Assembly (NCBI GenBank): GCA_016801845.1
Contig: CM028917.1
Location: 6,537,001-6,601,000, forward strand
Length of the DNA: 64,000 nt
DNA from: Polydactylus sextarius
Taxonomy: Eukaryota; Chordata; Actinopteri; Polynemidae
Reading direction: 5' to 3'
The notes under the pieces were generated by a model. The model was not told the DNA's origin and did not search any database. It was given only the letters and a program-made list of their open reading frames with translations. Shown one piece after another: positions 11,901 to 21,540 of this stretch (its first letter is position 1; every line of letters starts with the position of its first letter). The position numbers and the translations under genes are program-made.

Positions 11901-14199
11901 ACTTGTCATTACCTCACTGACGGGCAATGACTCATTATATTACTCATTATATGAGTCATTGAGCTGTGAAAGGTTTTCAATGGGCACCTCCTGTGAGTCT
12001 ATGAAAACATTTTGTTTGTCAGGACCAGAACTGCTGTGATGAGTCGAATCGCCAATCGAAGATCAATATTTCTATTGATTTTACAGTCATACATAGATAG
12101 ATCATAGATAGTTAAGAGAAGTGTCAATCCTCTCTTTTTACGTATGTGCGAGTTTCTGCGAAACCGACTCGTTCTCATTCCAAAAATTCTCGTGTTTGTA
12201 AAATTACCCTTGTTTCCGTGTATCACTATCTTCAGCCCTACTGGCTGTTGGAAAACACATTTGAGAAGTTGACTATTTTGCAATGGGACATTACAGTCAC
12301 GCCTGGAAGACTGGACGAGGGTAACAAATGGAGAGAAAAAAAGATAGAGCGAGGCACAATGTCTGGCTCGTAGCCAATCACAGCGGGAAGTGGATGTGAA
12401 TGTGAGTGTTGGATGAGCTGCTTCGGAAAGTTGCAGTAAATGGTCGACACAGATGCCCCCGTATCTAATGTTTAAAAGATGTAAAGAAAAGAGGAGTCTG
12501 ACGTTCTCTAACCCGCCATCATGCAGTTTGATGCAGTTTAGACAGAATATAAATAGTGCTGAGCTCAGATGAGCTGTGAAGTGTGAAGTGGTAGAAAGCG
12601 AGTTCCTGCAAAATGATGATGAGGCCGTTTTTTTTTTCTTTCTTCTTTTAAAGGCGAATAAATTTCTTTTGCCGTTGTACATATAACTGACTCTGTTCGC
12701 TGTCTTTCTGTCTCGTCAGCAGGAGATAATCCACTTGCATTCCTGCGGACCCAGCCCCAGTTTCTGCACATGAGACAGGCGATCCAGCAGAATCCTGCTC
12801 TGCTACCAGCTCTGCTCCAGCAGCTCGGCAGAGAGAACCCTCAACTCCTACAGGTAAAACACTCACACTGATCCTCACACACGCCGGAAATATTCAGGAT
12901 TTCTCTGTTCTGTTCTGTTTTTTTTTTTAAATCACAATCAATGCTGAACATCTCTATTTATGCCTCTCTTGTGTTAATGGACCTGAGTATTATAGATGTT
13001 CTAGTACTTTCTTCAGTCTTGATACTGATTCTGATACATGAACTTTTTTTTTTATTGCAGCCAGTCCTGAGTATCGATCTGATACCACTGGTTTTCAACA
13101 GATTTTTATAGCTGTACAGCACAAACTGTATAGATATGATATGACTGATATTGTTTTATGACATGTTTATGACTTGTATGTACGTGTCGGGCACCGTTTG
13201 TGTTTATTCCAGGAGAAAAACAATGAAATCTGTCTAAAAAATAACAGGATTATTTTCAAGTAATCAAGTTATTCATTACATGGTCTTAGAATGAGCATAT
13301 CCTCTTTTTATATTAGTTTTTAATAACAACACAGCAGCGTTCACCTTCCTACATCATACTACCTCCGTGTGTCGTCACTATCATCTGCGTATGTTGTTAC
13401 TTCACTTTGTAGGATTCAGTCTCATTTCCAGGTTGTAGTCATCAAGGTGAATATCAGCTGATAGTGATGTTGATTGATGCATTGGTGCGTCCCTACTTTC
13501 CCCAGTGTGGAAAGGTTGTGTGGCCAAAGATCGTGTCAGGTCTAGTTGATCGTGATCACATGATGAGTCGTGCATATGGTCCCGTGGACATAAAGTCTGT
13601 CGCTTCATCCTGTTTTTGTTTGGTTTTATTCTGAAAGTCCCTATAGGAAGTTGTGATTCATGTGTTTCCACTTGATGTGTCTTTTTTTTTTTTTTGATAT
13701 ATATTTGTCCACTCGCTGCTGTTGTTCGTCTTTTCATCTACTTGTACTGTGAATGTCGCTGGTATTAACCCCTTGTTGTCACTTGGGTTTCCCCCTCAGC
13801 AAATCAGTCAGCATCAGGAGCTATTTATCCAGATGTTGAACGAACCGGTGGGAGAGGGGGGAGACGCGCCGGAGGTAGGGGAGATGGGGGCGGCAGGGGA
13901 GGAGGGCGCACCTGTCAATTATATCCAGGTTACACCTCAGGAGAAGGAAGCCATCGAAAGGGTGAGTGATTGACGAAGAGTAAATGTTGAGGACTGTGTT
14001 TGCACTTTATTAAATTTCAATTTAAGAGTCTCGGATGATTAAAACCTTCACCCTCTGTTGCTTCCTGTCTGTTCCAAACGAGCAGTTAAAAGCGCTGGGT
14101 TTCCCCGAGGCCCTGGTGATCCAGGCCTACTTCGCCTGCGAGAAGAACGAGAACCTGGCAGCCAACTTTCTCCTCAACCAGGGACTGGAGGATGACTGA
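5847..14199 (+). CDS. rad23a: RAD23A, UV excision repair protein / proteasome shuttle factor (nine coding exons)
   Basis: RAD23 proteins carry polyubiquitinated substrates to the proteasome through an N-terminal ubiquitin-like domain and two UBA domains. They also bind and stabilise XPC for nucleotide excision repair. Exons: 5847-5912, 6786-6947, 7065-7272, 8211-8254, 9645-9772, 10916-11003, 12723-12853, 13800-13961, 14086-14199. Except for a one-base deficit inside exon 3, all join in frame to about 367 residues, the usual family size. Domains: UBL 1-76; Ala/Pro/Glu-rich linker; UBA1 about 162-203 (MSMGYERERVVAALRASFNN); XPC-binding STI1-like about 235-292; UBA2 about 322-365 (KALGFPEALVIQAYFACEKN). 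The start is chosen for its perfect Kozak context and the family's usual MQITLKTL beginning. The family also includes RAD23B; the linker and the neighbouring nfix favour RAD23A. Confidence 0.95.
5913..6785 (+). other. rad23a: rad23a intron 1
   Basis: Starts GTGAGT and ends CACCAG. It contains many GCTAAC/GTTAGC words near its 5' end (5923-5970) and several CpGs. No internal exon was recognised. Confidence 0.8.
6786..6947 (+). CDS. rad23a: rad23a exon 2 (rest of UBL)
   Basis: Codes 54 residues beginning VKALKEKIEAERG and ending NFVVVMVSK. LIYAGKILQDD is the hydrophobic-patch strand of the UBL, which docks on the proteasome. Acceptor CAG, donor GTGAGA, codon-complete at both ends. Confidence 0.95.
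7065..7272 (+). CDS. rad23a: rad23a exon 3 (linker), with a one-base frame break
   Basis: The frame entering from exon 2 reads AKPAAAASPPVSEAPKP. After the CCCC run at 7113-7116, the conserved reading (VQDSGSTSTAAP onward to EPQQPA) continues only in another frame, as if one C were missing. The exon is 208 nt, where 209 are needed to join exon 4. Without correction the entering frame runs to the exon end as a Gln/Pro-rich stretch out of register. An internal acceptor TGTACAG ending at 7123 would start the exon at 7124 and rejoin the frame exactly, dropping about 20 linker residues. A sequencing or assembly indel, a real mutation, or use of that acceptor are all possible. Confidence 0.85.
7273..8210 (+). 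other. rad23a: rad23a intron 3
   Basis: Starts GTAGAA (a weaker donor) and ends TTTTATAG. AT-rich, with no internal exon recognised. Confidence 0.75.
8211..8254 (+). CDS. rad23a: rad23a exon 4
   Basis: A 44-nt exon coding SSGGSQGLDASSAL, with split codons at both ends. It joins exon 3 through a split serine codon and exon 5 through the valine of VTGAEYE. Donor GTAGGT. Confidence 0.93.
8255..9644 (+). other. rad23a: rad23a intron 4
   Basis: Contains the decayed tandem repeat with nuclear-receptor-like motifs described separately (8755-9067). The rest is AT-rich with no recognised gene. Confidence 0.75.
8755..9067 (+). repeat. Decayed tandem repeat, three units, with AGGTCA motifs
   Basis: Three related units share the order ACTCAAA, then ATACTGATTAT, then GGTCAAAGG, then ACAAAACATGTTT. 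Their GGTCAAAGG words begin near 8786, 8921 and 9032. The first and third units contain TGGTCAAAGGTCA, a direct repeat with one-base spacing. The third contains AGGTCACAGTGACCT at 9038-9052. I have seen this repeat type scattered through teleost genomes but do not know a family name for it. Confidence 0.7.
9645..9772 (+). CDS. rad23a: rad23a exon 5 (UBA1)
   Basis: Codes VTGAEYEAMLTEIMSMGY and onward to RAVEYLLT, the complete three-helix UBA1 with the MGY loop that contacts ubiquitin. Acceptor TTTGCAG, donor GTAAGT. Confidence 0.96.
9773..10915 (+). other. rad23a: rad23a intron 5
   Basis: AT-rich, with a short GT-rich stretch near 10865-10890 just before the acceptor. No internal gene recognised. 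Confidence 0.75.
10916..11003 (+). CDS. rad23a: rad23a exon 6
   Basis: Codes GIPSSPVQESNPPAQAP and continues to PSLAE, a Pro/Ser-rich linker between UBA1 and the XPC-binding region. It ends with one base of a split glycine codon before donor GTGAGA. Confidence 0.95.
11138..11182. repeat. Perfect 20-bp inverted repeat, 5-nt loop
   Basis: The arm AAACATTAAAAAGTAATCCA at 11138-11157 is matched by its exact reverse complement at 11163-11182 around the loop CAAAA. AT-rich stem. It sits in rad23a intron 6, 18 nt before a dispersed repeat. Confidence 0.95.
11201..11290 (+). repeat. Dispersed teleost repeat fragment (GGCTGCTCGATTATGG type)
   Basis: Begins AGGGCTGCTCGATTATGG and continues with alternating ATAATC/GATTAT words. 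I recognise this as a widespread short fish repeat, probably a non-autonomous DNA element, but cannot name the family or find its other end. Confidence 0.5.
12723..12853 (+). CDS. rad23a: rad23a exon 7 (XPC-binding domain)
   Basis: Codes GDNPLAFLRTQPQFLHMRQ and continues to NPQLLQ, the STI1-like XPC-binding helices. The acceptor is a tandem CAGCAG: the downstream AG (12721-12722) gives GDNP, and the upstream AG (12718-12719) would start the exon at 12720 and insert one alanine (AGDNP). Donor GTAAAA. Confidence 0.95.
12854..13799 (+). other. rad23a: rad23a intron 7
   Basis: AT-rich with T tracts (for example 13681-13695). No internal exon or named repeat recognised. Ends in a strong polypyrimidine tract TTTCCCCCTCAG. 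Confidence 0.75.
13800..13961 (+). CDS. rad23a: rad23a exon 8
   Basis: Codes QISQHQELFIQMLNEPVG, finishing the XPC-binding domain. An acidic Gly/Glu linker follows (EVGEMGAAGEEGAPVNYIQV), then the start of UBA2 (TPQEKEAIER). Donor GTGAGT. Confidence 0.96.
14086..14199 (+). CDS. rad23a: rad23a exon 9 (UBA2 and stop)
   Basis: Codes LKALGFPEALVIQAYFACEK and onward to FLLNQGLEDD, then TGA at 14197-14199. UBA2 is the domain that protects Rad23 itself from degradation (family knowledge). Acceptor CGAGCAG. Confidence 0.97.
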   Translation, partial: LKALGFPEALVIQAYFACEKNENLAANFLLNQGLEDD

Positions 14200-14330
14200 A
14201 CACGGATCACTGCCTTCCTGCTCCTCCCTCCCACCCTCCCCCGCGACGGCTCAGCATAAAGACTGCACCCCCTCCCCCTCCCCGCCTCCCAAATTTTACT
14301 GTACAGCTACCAACCTCAGCTCAACCCAAC

Positions 14331-14450
14331 AGGAGGGGAGGGGGAGGAGAGGGGGGAGCCAGTAGGGGGAGAGGGTGGTGGGTGGGGCTGGTGGGGGAGG
14401 AAGGTGGCGGTGGCGGTGTGATCAGGATGGGGAAACTGGGGGGTGGGTTA
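14331..14450 (+). other. G-rich block with G-quadruplex potential in rad23a 3' UTR
   Basis: Contains more than ten runs of three or more G separated by short spacers on the sense strand, so it could form a G-quadruplex in the rad23a mRNA. Confidence 0.7.
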
Positions 14451-14695
14451 GGGTACAGTGGGGGTTACACGCTTAAAAGTACACAAAGTGGAGACCGTGT
14501 GCAGGAAGGTCAGACTTGGATTATCAGAGGTCAGGGGGTGAAAGTGTGGAAGAATTATAAAATCCACTTGAATTCCAATGGAATGTGTGGGGTTTGTCGA
14601 GGAGAGATCTATAATTTGATTTTAGATGCGCGTTGAACATTAGGGAGTGGGTGGGAGGGAGGGTGGGTAAGCGGGTGGGGGGTGGCAGGACAGAT

Positions 14696-14697
<2 letters not shown>

Positions 14698-14729
<32 letters not shown>
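14698..14729 (+). repeat. T32 homopolymer
   Basis: Thirty-two consecutive T in the rad23a 3' UTR. Its length in the assembly may be inexact. Confidence 0.9.
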
Positions 14730-14730
<1 letters not shown>

Positions 14731-16005
14731 GCGAGTGTGTGTCCGATGTGCGTGAGTACGTGTCTCGTGTGCCTGTGCGGATGGACGCGATACAGTTAAA
14801 AGCCGAAGGAGTAATCAGTTCGCATTCTCTAAGTTCGTTAATGCTGTAGCTGGAATCGTACGGAAGCACATTCTCCTCACTGCACTTCAACATTATCAGT
14901 GTGTGTAACCGCTCGTGTGTGTGTACCTGTGTGTGTAAGCCTCATGTATGAAACAGGCAGAGATGCAGCGGACCGTGCTGCCCTCTGGTTGTCCCACATG
15001 ATGTTGTCGGGGTCTGTTGTCTCTCGGGGGGGATGGAGGGAAAGGGGGGAACTAAACTGACAAACAAGTATGTGGTTATCCTGTTCTCTTTGTAACCACC
15101 AGTCATCTGTTCTGCCATGGCGGCTGTAATCATCACAGCCAATCAAAAAAAAACCAACTCCTGCAAATGCTGTGCCTGCCTGTTTGGGTTACTAAAACAT
15201 GGAAGCATATTTTTTTTTCTCTCTATGCTGATTCCCTCTGGTGCTATTTAACACTACCCAGAAAATCCTACTGTGCAACTTAACCATTACGTTTCAGGTT
15301 CTGATTGTGTGTTGTTTCTTTTTTTAAGATCTTTTTGCTCTTATGATTTAAAAAAAAAAAAAAATAGAAGGAACTTAAAGCCACAACTTGTCAACTTTAA
15401 CTCTCTGTAGATGCAAAAAGTGCAACTACTTTGCTTTGAAAATTCCAGAGGCAGGATGTTGATACGTTTTTTTTTTTTTTTTTTTTCTTTTCTCCCCAAA
15501 ATCTCTAAAGGAAGATCATTTATCCACAGCCCCCGCCGCATGTGGGACTCTCCGTTTCTTCACTGACTTAAATGAACTACATTACCAAAATGATTAAACG
15601 CCCACACGTTTAACTTCTTAGGTGTTGTATGCATTTTTTTTTTCTATTTTATTTTATTTTTTTTGCAGGCAGGTCAACAAAACATCTGCATGTGGTTTTA
15701 ACAGCATCAGGACCATGTGACGGCTTCTTCTCTGCTCATTTCTGGACCGTTACTTAAAACGTTAGCACCATCACACCGTTGTTGTACCTTAGGACAGAAG
15801 AGAAATCCGATTCTTGCTTCGTTTCGTCGCTTGCAGACGTTCAAAAGATTCAAAAGTGGGAACCTGATCTATCTAGTTTCTTTTGGAATCAGTACATCAG
15901 ACTTAATACTAAGAGCTGTGGCTGATTGGTTTATAAACCTTTATCGATCTCAGGCAAAGTGTAGCCTGAAATTTAAACTGTTTGCTTTAATTGAATCAGA
16001 GCTCT

Positions 16006-16033
16006 AATAAAGTTTAGATTAAATCTGAATAAA
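16006..16033 (+). terminator. rad23a: rad23a polyadenylation signals
   Basis: Two AATAAA hexamers at 16006-16011 and 16028-16033, the first good canonical signals in a suitable position downstream of the stop. Cleavage would follow shortly after. Confidence 0.55.
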
Positions 16034-16229
16034 AGAAAATGACACTAAATTAGCTCACCTGTATTTGTTTCCATTTCTGGAACCCGACAGCAAAGAATTG
16101 GACGCAACTTCAAAATATTAAACAGTGTTGGGGCCAGAGATCAGTAGCTGGTTTATTAGTGTCGTGAATGAATTAGTGAGTTGGTCTGTTAGACAGAGAA
16201 CTAAGTGTACCTGGATCAAACCAGACTGT

Positions 16230-16700
16230 ACCAAGTGGCTTAAAATGTCTTGTCGGAAAATCAATCAAATGAGCACAAAGACGTTAAAGGTCTTCAAAGA
16301 GACGCCGAATGGCTACAAAGATGCGAAACGACAATAAATATGAGTAAAAGACACGAGGCTGCTACAAAGACGTACAAGACCCCGTAACTAGAGCTACTAC
16401 AGTGGCAAAAATAACAACAAAATAAACATTAAACTACTTTAAAGATGTAAAACAAACCCATAATAGACTCTGAACTTCTACAAATAAATTAAAAAAAACG
16501 ACCCCGTAACAGACCTCGAGTTACTACAGAGGCAAAAATGACAACAGATGTAAAACGACCCCAAAATAAATATTTAACTACTTTAAAGATGTAAAACATC
16601 ATAATAAACGAGACATACAGAGGCACAAAATGACAACAAAGACATCAAACAACCCCAAAATAGACATTGAGCTGCTACAAAAATGCAAAACAACTACAAC
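16230..16700 (+). repeat. Decayed tandem repeat, A-rich
   Basis: Repeated words GCTACAAAGA, ACTACAGAGGCAAAAATGACAA, GATGTAAAACGACCCCAAAATA and ACTACTTTAAAGATGTAAAAC recur in rough order about every 40-110 nt. This suggests an old minisatellite expanded from one short unit and since diverged. Confidence 0.7.
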
Positions 16701-16986
16701 CTCCCACAAGGATACTAAAAACTGTTCAGCTGTTGGAACCATGGCTTTATATTAGGTTTTTTTAAAACAAATTTTACGGACTCGTCCTAAACTAAACCCT
16801 GAATACAAATCCTGTTTTATATCTTTATACAACATTATGCATATTGAGGTTTAACTACACACAAATGTAACGAGATGAAGCTGTTTCACGAGGAGGTTTA
16901 ATTCATCATCATCACAAAACTGTATGTGCAGATCAGCTGATTGTCCACTACAGGTTACTGTACTCTGAAGCTTATGTCGTTAGTCT

Positions 16987-17018
<32 letters not shown>
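16987..17018. repeat. (GT)n microsatellite
   Basis: About 15 GT units followed by a short GA tract (to 17033). Confidence 0.9.
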
Positions 17019-17019
<1 letters not shown>

Positions 17020-18441
17020 AGTGAGAGAGAGAGTTGGGGATGTGTGGCAACTGTTTTGACCGCAAAGGTTCTCGGCTTAATGTGGGTCCACAAGAACTGT
17101 AATGGAAAAAACAAACAAAACAAAACAAAACAAAACAATGTCTCCAGTCTGACTCTGTATGTGTGAAGGCAGTTTTTACTGGCAACTGTCCTACAGCATC
17201 GACATGATCTTAGACTATGCTGTGCTACATTAAATATCAGCAGTCTTTCAGGCCTCTGTGTCCGTGCCTCATTAACATCATCACCTCAATTCACTCACTG
17301 TCCAAACGAAACATGTCACACTCACCTGGTCAACAGAGGCCCTCTAGTGGCTCAAAGACACTGGTCAACACAGGAAGAAACATGAAATGTTACATGACAA
17401 ACAATAACGTATCGGACATGTGGGACTTTATTAACCTGCAGAATTAATATGACTTTTTATACTATTTTATGATGATCAACTAGGACATAGATGTATTCAG
17501 TATATTCATGAATATTTTGTAACATTAAGCTTTTTAACATTTTTGTCATTAAGACGAATGGACTAGTTAAAATATTAAAATCCTCTTTAAAGTGTAACTA
17601 CTTTATAAGACTTTCAGCTACAGACTTCATTCAGGCTTTAAAGAAGTCACAAGACTTTCAGCTATTCACTGGTTAATTTAAATTTCTGACATCTTGTACA
17701 GTTTTTGGATTATTAGTTTAAGTTTTATGATTTTTTTCAGTTATATAATGTGTGTGTATGGGGGCAGGTCAGAGTGAGTCACATGACCTGTGATGTCATC
17801 CACTGTTTTTTATTTTCTAAATATTTTTTTTGCAAACTTTATCTCTTGTAGTTTTCACCTCTCTCACTTCTCATAAATAGTTTATACATTGAATTGTAGA
17901 TAAATTAGTTTTGTTTCACACAGTGTGACGACTTCATCAATAAGACTTATGGTTTTTAAACTGTCAGTTGTTGAACAACAAGAAACGTCCTCATTTGCCT
18001 CATAGACTCCAATGTTAACTGACCTCTGACACTCTGGAGCAAATAGACGGAAGTAGAAAAGGAAACTTAATGTACATAAATGACACATGCAGGTCTTTAG
18101 TGTTTTCTCCAAATGCTCAATGTGAAGAAACTGAATCAATATCAACTATAGTTTTTGTGTTAAAATGTCTTGTTCAGTGGGTATCTCTCTGTATTATCAC
18201 TAATCGACTCAGTATCTTCAGGCTCCGCCCACATTAACACAAATCATTCTGATTGGTTGATCAACTTTAATCAGTTTGGACTCTGTAGTCATGTAGACAG
18301 AAATCTCACTGCTGTCTCTTTAGTCTAAATTGTATTTTGTATTAAATATTTGTGTTTTTGTTACTTTTCCTTAAAAAAAAAACATCCATCAATGAAATGA
18401 CAATAATAACGACAGAGGCAGGTTACAGTCAAGAACATCCT

Positions 18442-18447
18442 TTTATT
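18442..18447 (-). terminator. nfix: Candidate distal nfix polyadenylation signal
   Basis: TTTATT on the plus strand reads AATAAA on the nfix strand. It is followed on that strand by T-rich sequence (18361-18420) suitable as a downstream element. A second AATAAA lies slightly earlier in the transcript near 18483-18490. Confidence 0.5.
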
Positions 18448-18851
18448 CAATCAAGTAAAGGTGTTGCTCTTTTCAAACTGTTTTTTATTATTATTATGGA
18501 AAAGAAACTGTAATTAACACATGCATTTCACCATGGGCTCTGGGAGGCGTGTCTGAGGGTGGGACGCTGCTCTGAGAGGAGGAGGAGGAGGAGGAGGAGG
18601 AGGGGACGAAGAAGAGGAGAATGAAGTGCACTCATGATGGGAGGGGGTTTAACGGGCCTGAGACGAGGGGATCGGCCGGCCAGGGGCCTCAGTCTACACA
18701 CGGCTAAAACACGGCCCAGCGTCCTACAAAACGTGTTAAAAATAAACAAAGGAAAATTAAAAAAGAAATGGCGGACGGTTCGGCCACAGGGTCCAACTGG
18801 GCTCTTTGAATGGTGCAGGGGCAGATACTGTTGACTCCCTCCCTCAATGAA

Positions 18852-18853
<2 letters not shown>

Positions 18854-18904
<51 letters not shown>
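18854..18904. repeat. (CT)n(CA)n compound microsatellite
   Basis: About 15 CT units run straight into about 10 CA units. Confidence 0.92.
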
Positions 18905-19056
18905 TCTGCTCCATGCAGCCTGTCCCTCTGATATGGCTTCTCAACTGTGGCGCTTTCACTTGTCAAGGCTTGATTGATAATACTGCTGCTGGCATCATTT
19001 GCTTGATGAAGAAAAATTAAAAAAAAAAACAAAAAACTTGCATATATCTATATGTA

Positions 19057-19064
19057 TATGTACA
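19057..19064 (-). promoter_or_regulatory. Pumilio-type element in the nfix 3' UTR
   Basis: The nfix-strand sequence is TGTACATA, an exact match to the PUM consensus TGTANATA, in an AT-rich stretch. Chance occurrence is quite possible in sequence of this composition. Confidence 0.35.
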
Positions 19065-19379
19065 TATAGAAATATATTCTATATTTTTTGCAGGACAACA
19101 ACAAATCTGTAATTGTTTGATTTTGCTGGTGGAATTTTTTTAAAGGTGCATTTTTTTTCTTTCTCTTAAGTCACCAGAGTGTTTTAGTTTTTTATTTATA
19201 GTTTTTTTTTTATAGTTTTTGGAACCATATCACTTTGGTCAATGGTAATAATTTTTTTTGTTTGTTTGAAGCAATAATGTAACATTTTCTAATGATTGTG
19301 CTGAATCTGAGCCGCTCAGTTTCCGTACTGTGGAACCGCTCCGCTTATAAGGTGCTTCGAGTTATTTTTCAGTTTGAAA

Positions 19380-21503
19380 AAATTTTTTTTTTTTGCCTTT
19401 TTTAAACATTTTTTAATTTTTTTTTAAATAGCTGGTCTCATTCAACCACTAGAAAGGTGCATAAATTGAAAAAAAAAAAAAAAAAAAAAAAAGGTCTCTA
19501 CGCAGCGTCTTGACACTGCCTAAGATACGCAGTAACAATGACAAAAAAAGAAAAGAAAAAAAAAAAAGCAAATCCAAATTCAATTATAAAAAAAATAAAT
19601 AGATAGAAACAAGGATTACAAACAAACCTGCCTATACTAGCAGTTCCTACTGGTCATCGCCCCCGCTGAAGCCCAAAAACCAAAATGTCCCGTGAGTGCG
19701 TTCATCCCTCCGGCCCGGTTCATCTACCACTGACCAATCACAGAGGGAGGTGGTGGGGTTGTTGTTAAAGGTGGAGGGGTGGGTGGGGACTATTTCTTTT
19801 CCCTAACCCGCCCCTGGTCCTCAGCACAGCCCAGAGCCCCGTGGTGTAACTTGTTCACTTACATTAGCTGTTGAATGGAGAAGCTGAAGAAGATGGGTAT
19901 GGTAATACAATGTGAAGCGTACAGACAAGAATAACATGTGAGCTAACTGCATTCTGCTCAGACAAAAAAATCTTTGCGTATTCTTTTTTTTTTTTTGTTT
20001 TGTTTTGTTTTGTTTTTTTTTCAAACGTTTTGTTTTGTTGGATTTTTTTTTTTTTAAACCCCGCCGTTCAGAGAGAAAAGGAGAAAAGGAGGGGGAGGAG
20101 GGAGGAAGGAAGGAAGGAAGGAAGGAAGGAAGGAAAGGGAGAGGAGGGGGAGGAGAAGGTTACGCAGCTACAGACTACTCCAGTGTCCAAGATAGACAGA
20201 AGACAAAGATACAGAGGAAGAGAAGCAAGACAGAAAATATCTTTTTTTTTTTGTCTTTTTTTTCAGCTTTTCTTAATTATTCAACAATAAAAAGAGGAAC
20301 TAAATCACACCAATTTCCTTTAGTACTATGTATACTGCTTTAAAAAGCTCGAAGAAGAGGAAGAGAAAGATATAGAAGTATGAAGGAGGGGAACTTTTTT
20401 TTTTTTTTTTTCTTTTGAGATGGGCACTCAGGATTACAAGATGGAATCTGTGAACAAAAGGCACTTTTTAGGGACAACCTTTAAGATGCTCTGAGTCTAT
20501 AAACACTACATCACCAAACAAATATTTATAATCATTTACAGTCGGGGGGAGGGGGGGCGGCGTAAATCGGGGTCGGGGATTGAAGGTGGAGGTGGTGGTG
20601 GTGGTGGGGAGGTGGGGGGTGAGGGAGGAGAGGGGGGTGGGGTTCACGTTTCTGATCGGACTGATGACAGCATCCCCGTCTTGAGGTCCGGCCAATTCCC
20701 TCGTGTTGAACCAACCACACGTTGACACCAAATTTTTTGAGAAATAAAAAAAAAAAATAATAATAATAATAATAATGTAAATTTTGTCACAGATTGTCTT
20801 TTTTTTTTTTTTTTTGGAAAACGGGAATCCATACTTGTGCATCTCCCGAAATTGGGGAAGATCTTGTCTTCGCTCTCGTGTTGGATACAAGATGATACGT
20901 TCTGGAATAAAAGATGTTATTTTTATTTAAAAAAAAAAAAAAAAAAAAAGTTTTGATTTTTTTTTTTTTTCCGTTTTGTCGATATTTTTCCCTACGACTA
21001 TTCGTCTGCTGTGGTGTAAAGGTTGGGGGGGAAAAATGCCTTTTGTCACAACAACCTTTTTTTTCCTTTTTTTTTTTTTTCATACAATGAACCCCTCCCC
21101 CCTCGGTAAATACAAAAAAAGAGAAATAGAATAATGCATGTTTTCCTAAAATTTGCTTTTTATGATAACACTTAATTTTCGTTTATTATTATTTATGTAT
21201 AATAGAGATTGAATGTACTTTATTCTTTATGAAAGCACCAGTTTTCATAGTGATATATATTTTGAGTTGCAAAATTGTTCCTTCAGCCCTCCCACATTTT
21301 TAAAACAAATCATTAGAAGTAATAAAAAAAAAAAGAAAAAAAATTCTTTAAAAAAGTGATAAAAGGAAAAAAAAAAAAAGGAAATTAAAAACAGTTTCCT
21401 CAAACTTACTTACAAAGACTGGGATTTTTTTTTTTCTTGCCGCCCTCGTATTTAGAGTCCCGGGGCACGTGGACTTTGAAAAAAAAAAAAAAAAAAAAAA
21501 ATG

Positions 21504-21534
<31 letters not shown>

Positions 21535-21540
21535 AAAAAC
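19380..21540. repeat. Homopolymer-dense A/T region
   Basis: Contains many A or T runs of 10-24 bases (for example 19469-19492, 20396-20411, 20930-20949, 21479-21540). The block 21479-21540 is almost pure A broken by single other bases, which would be U-rich in nfix mRNA. Run lengths are likely to be uncertain. Confidence 0.85.
20104..20135. repeat. (GGAA)n microsatellite
   Basis: About eight GGAA/AAGG units inside a longer purine-rich stretch (20078-20158). Confidence 0.88.

Larger units (their letters stand above)
11004..12722 (+). other. rad23a: rad23a intron 6
   Basis: Holds a 20-bp perfect hairpin (11138-11182) followed directly by a dispersed-repeat fragment (from 11201). Nothing else is identified. 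The open frames on the minus strand near 12.0-12.8 kb show no domain. Confidence 0.75.
14200..16035 (+). other. rad23a: rad23a 3' UTR
   Basis: Runs from the stop codon to the polyadenylation signals at 16006-16033. It holds a G-rich block (14331-14450), a T32 tract (14698-14729) and further T and A tracts (15350-15364, 15469-15486). The exact cleavage site cannot be seen. A shorter 3' UTR is possible. Confidence 0.6.
16040..18425. other. Intergenic gap between convergent rad23a and nfix
   Basis: No coding sequence recognised. It holds a decayed tandem repeat (16230-16700), a GT tract (16987-17018) and AT-rich unique sequence. At 17765-17801 an inverted pair CAGGTCA/TGACCTG flanks TGAGTCA and is followed by TGATGTCA. 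Confidence 0.65.

Noticed and set aside
11999..12682. A 227-codon minus-strand open frame in rad23a intron 6
   Set aside because: No recognisable domain, composition of random AT-rich translation, and no usable splice pair linking it to other exons.
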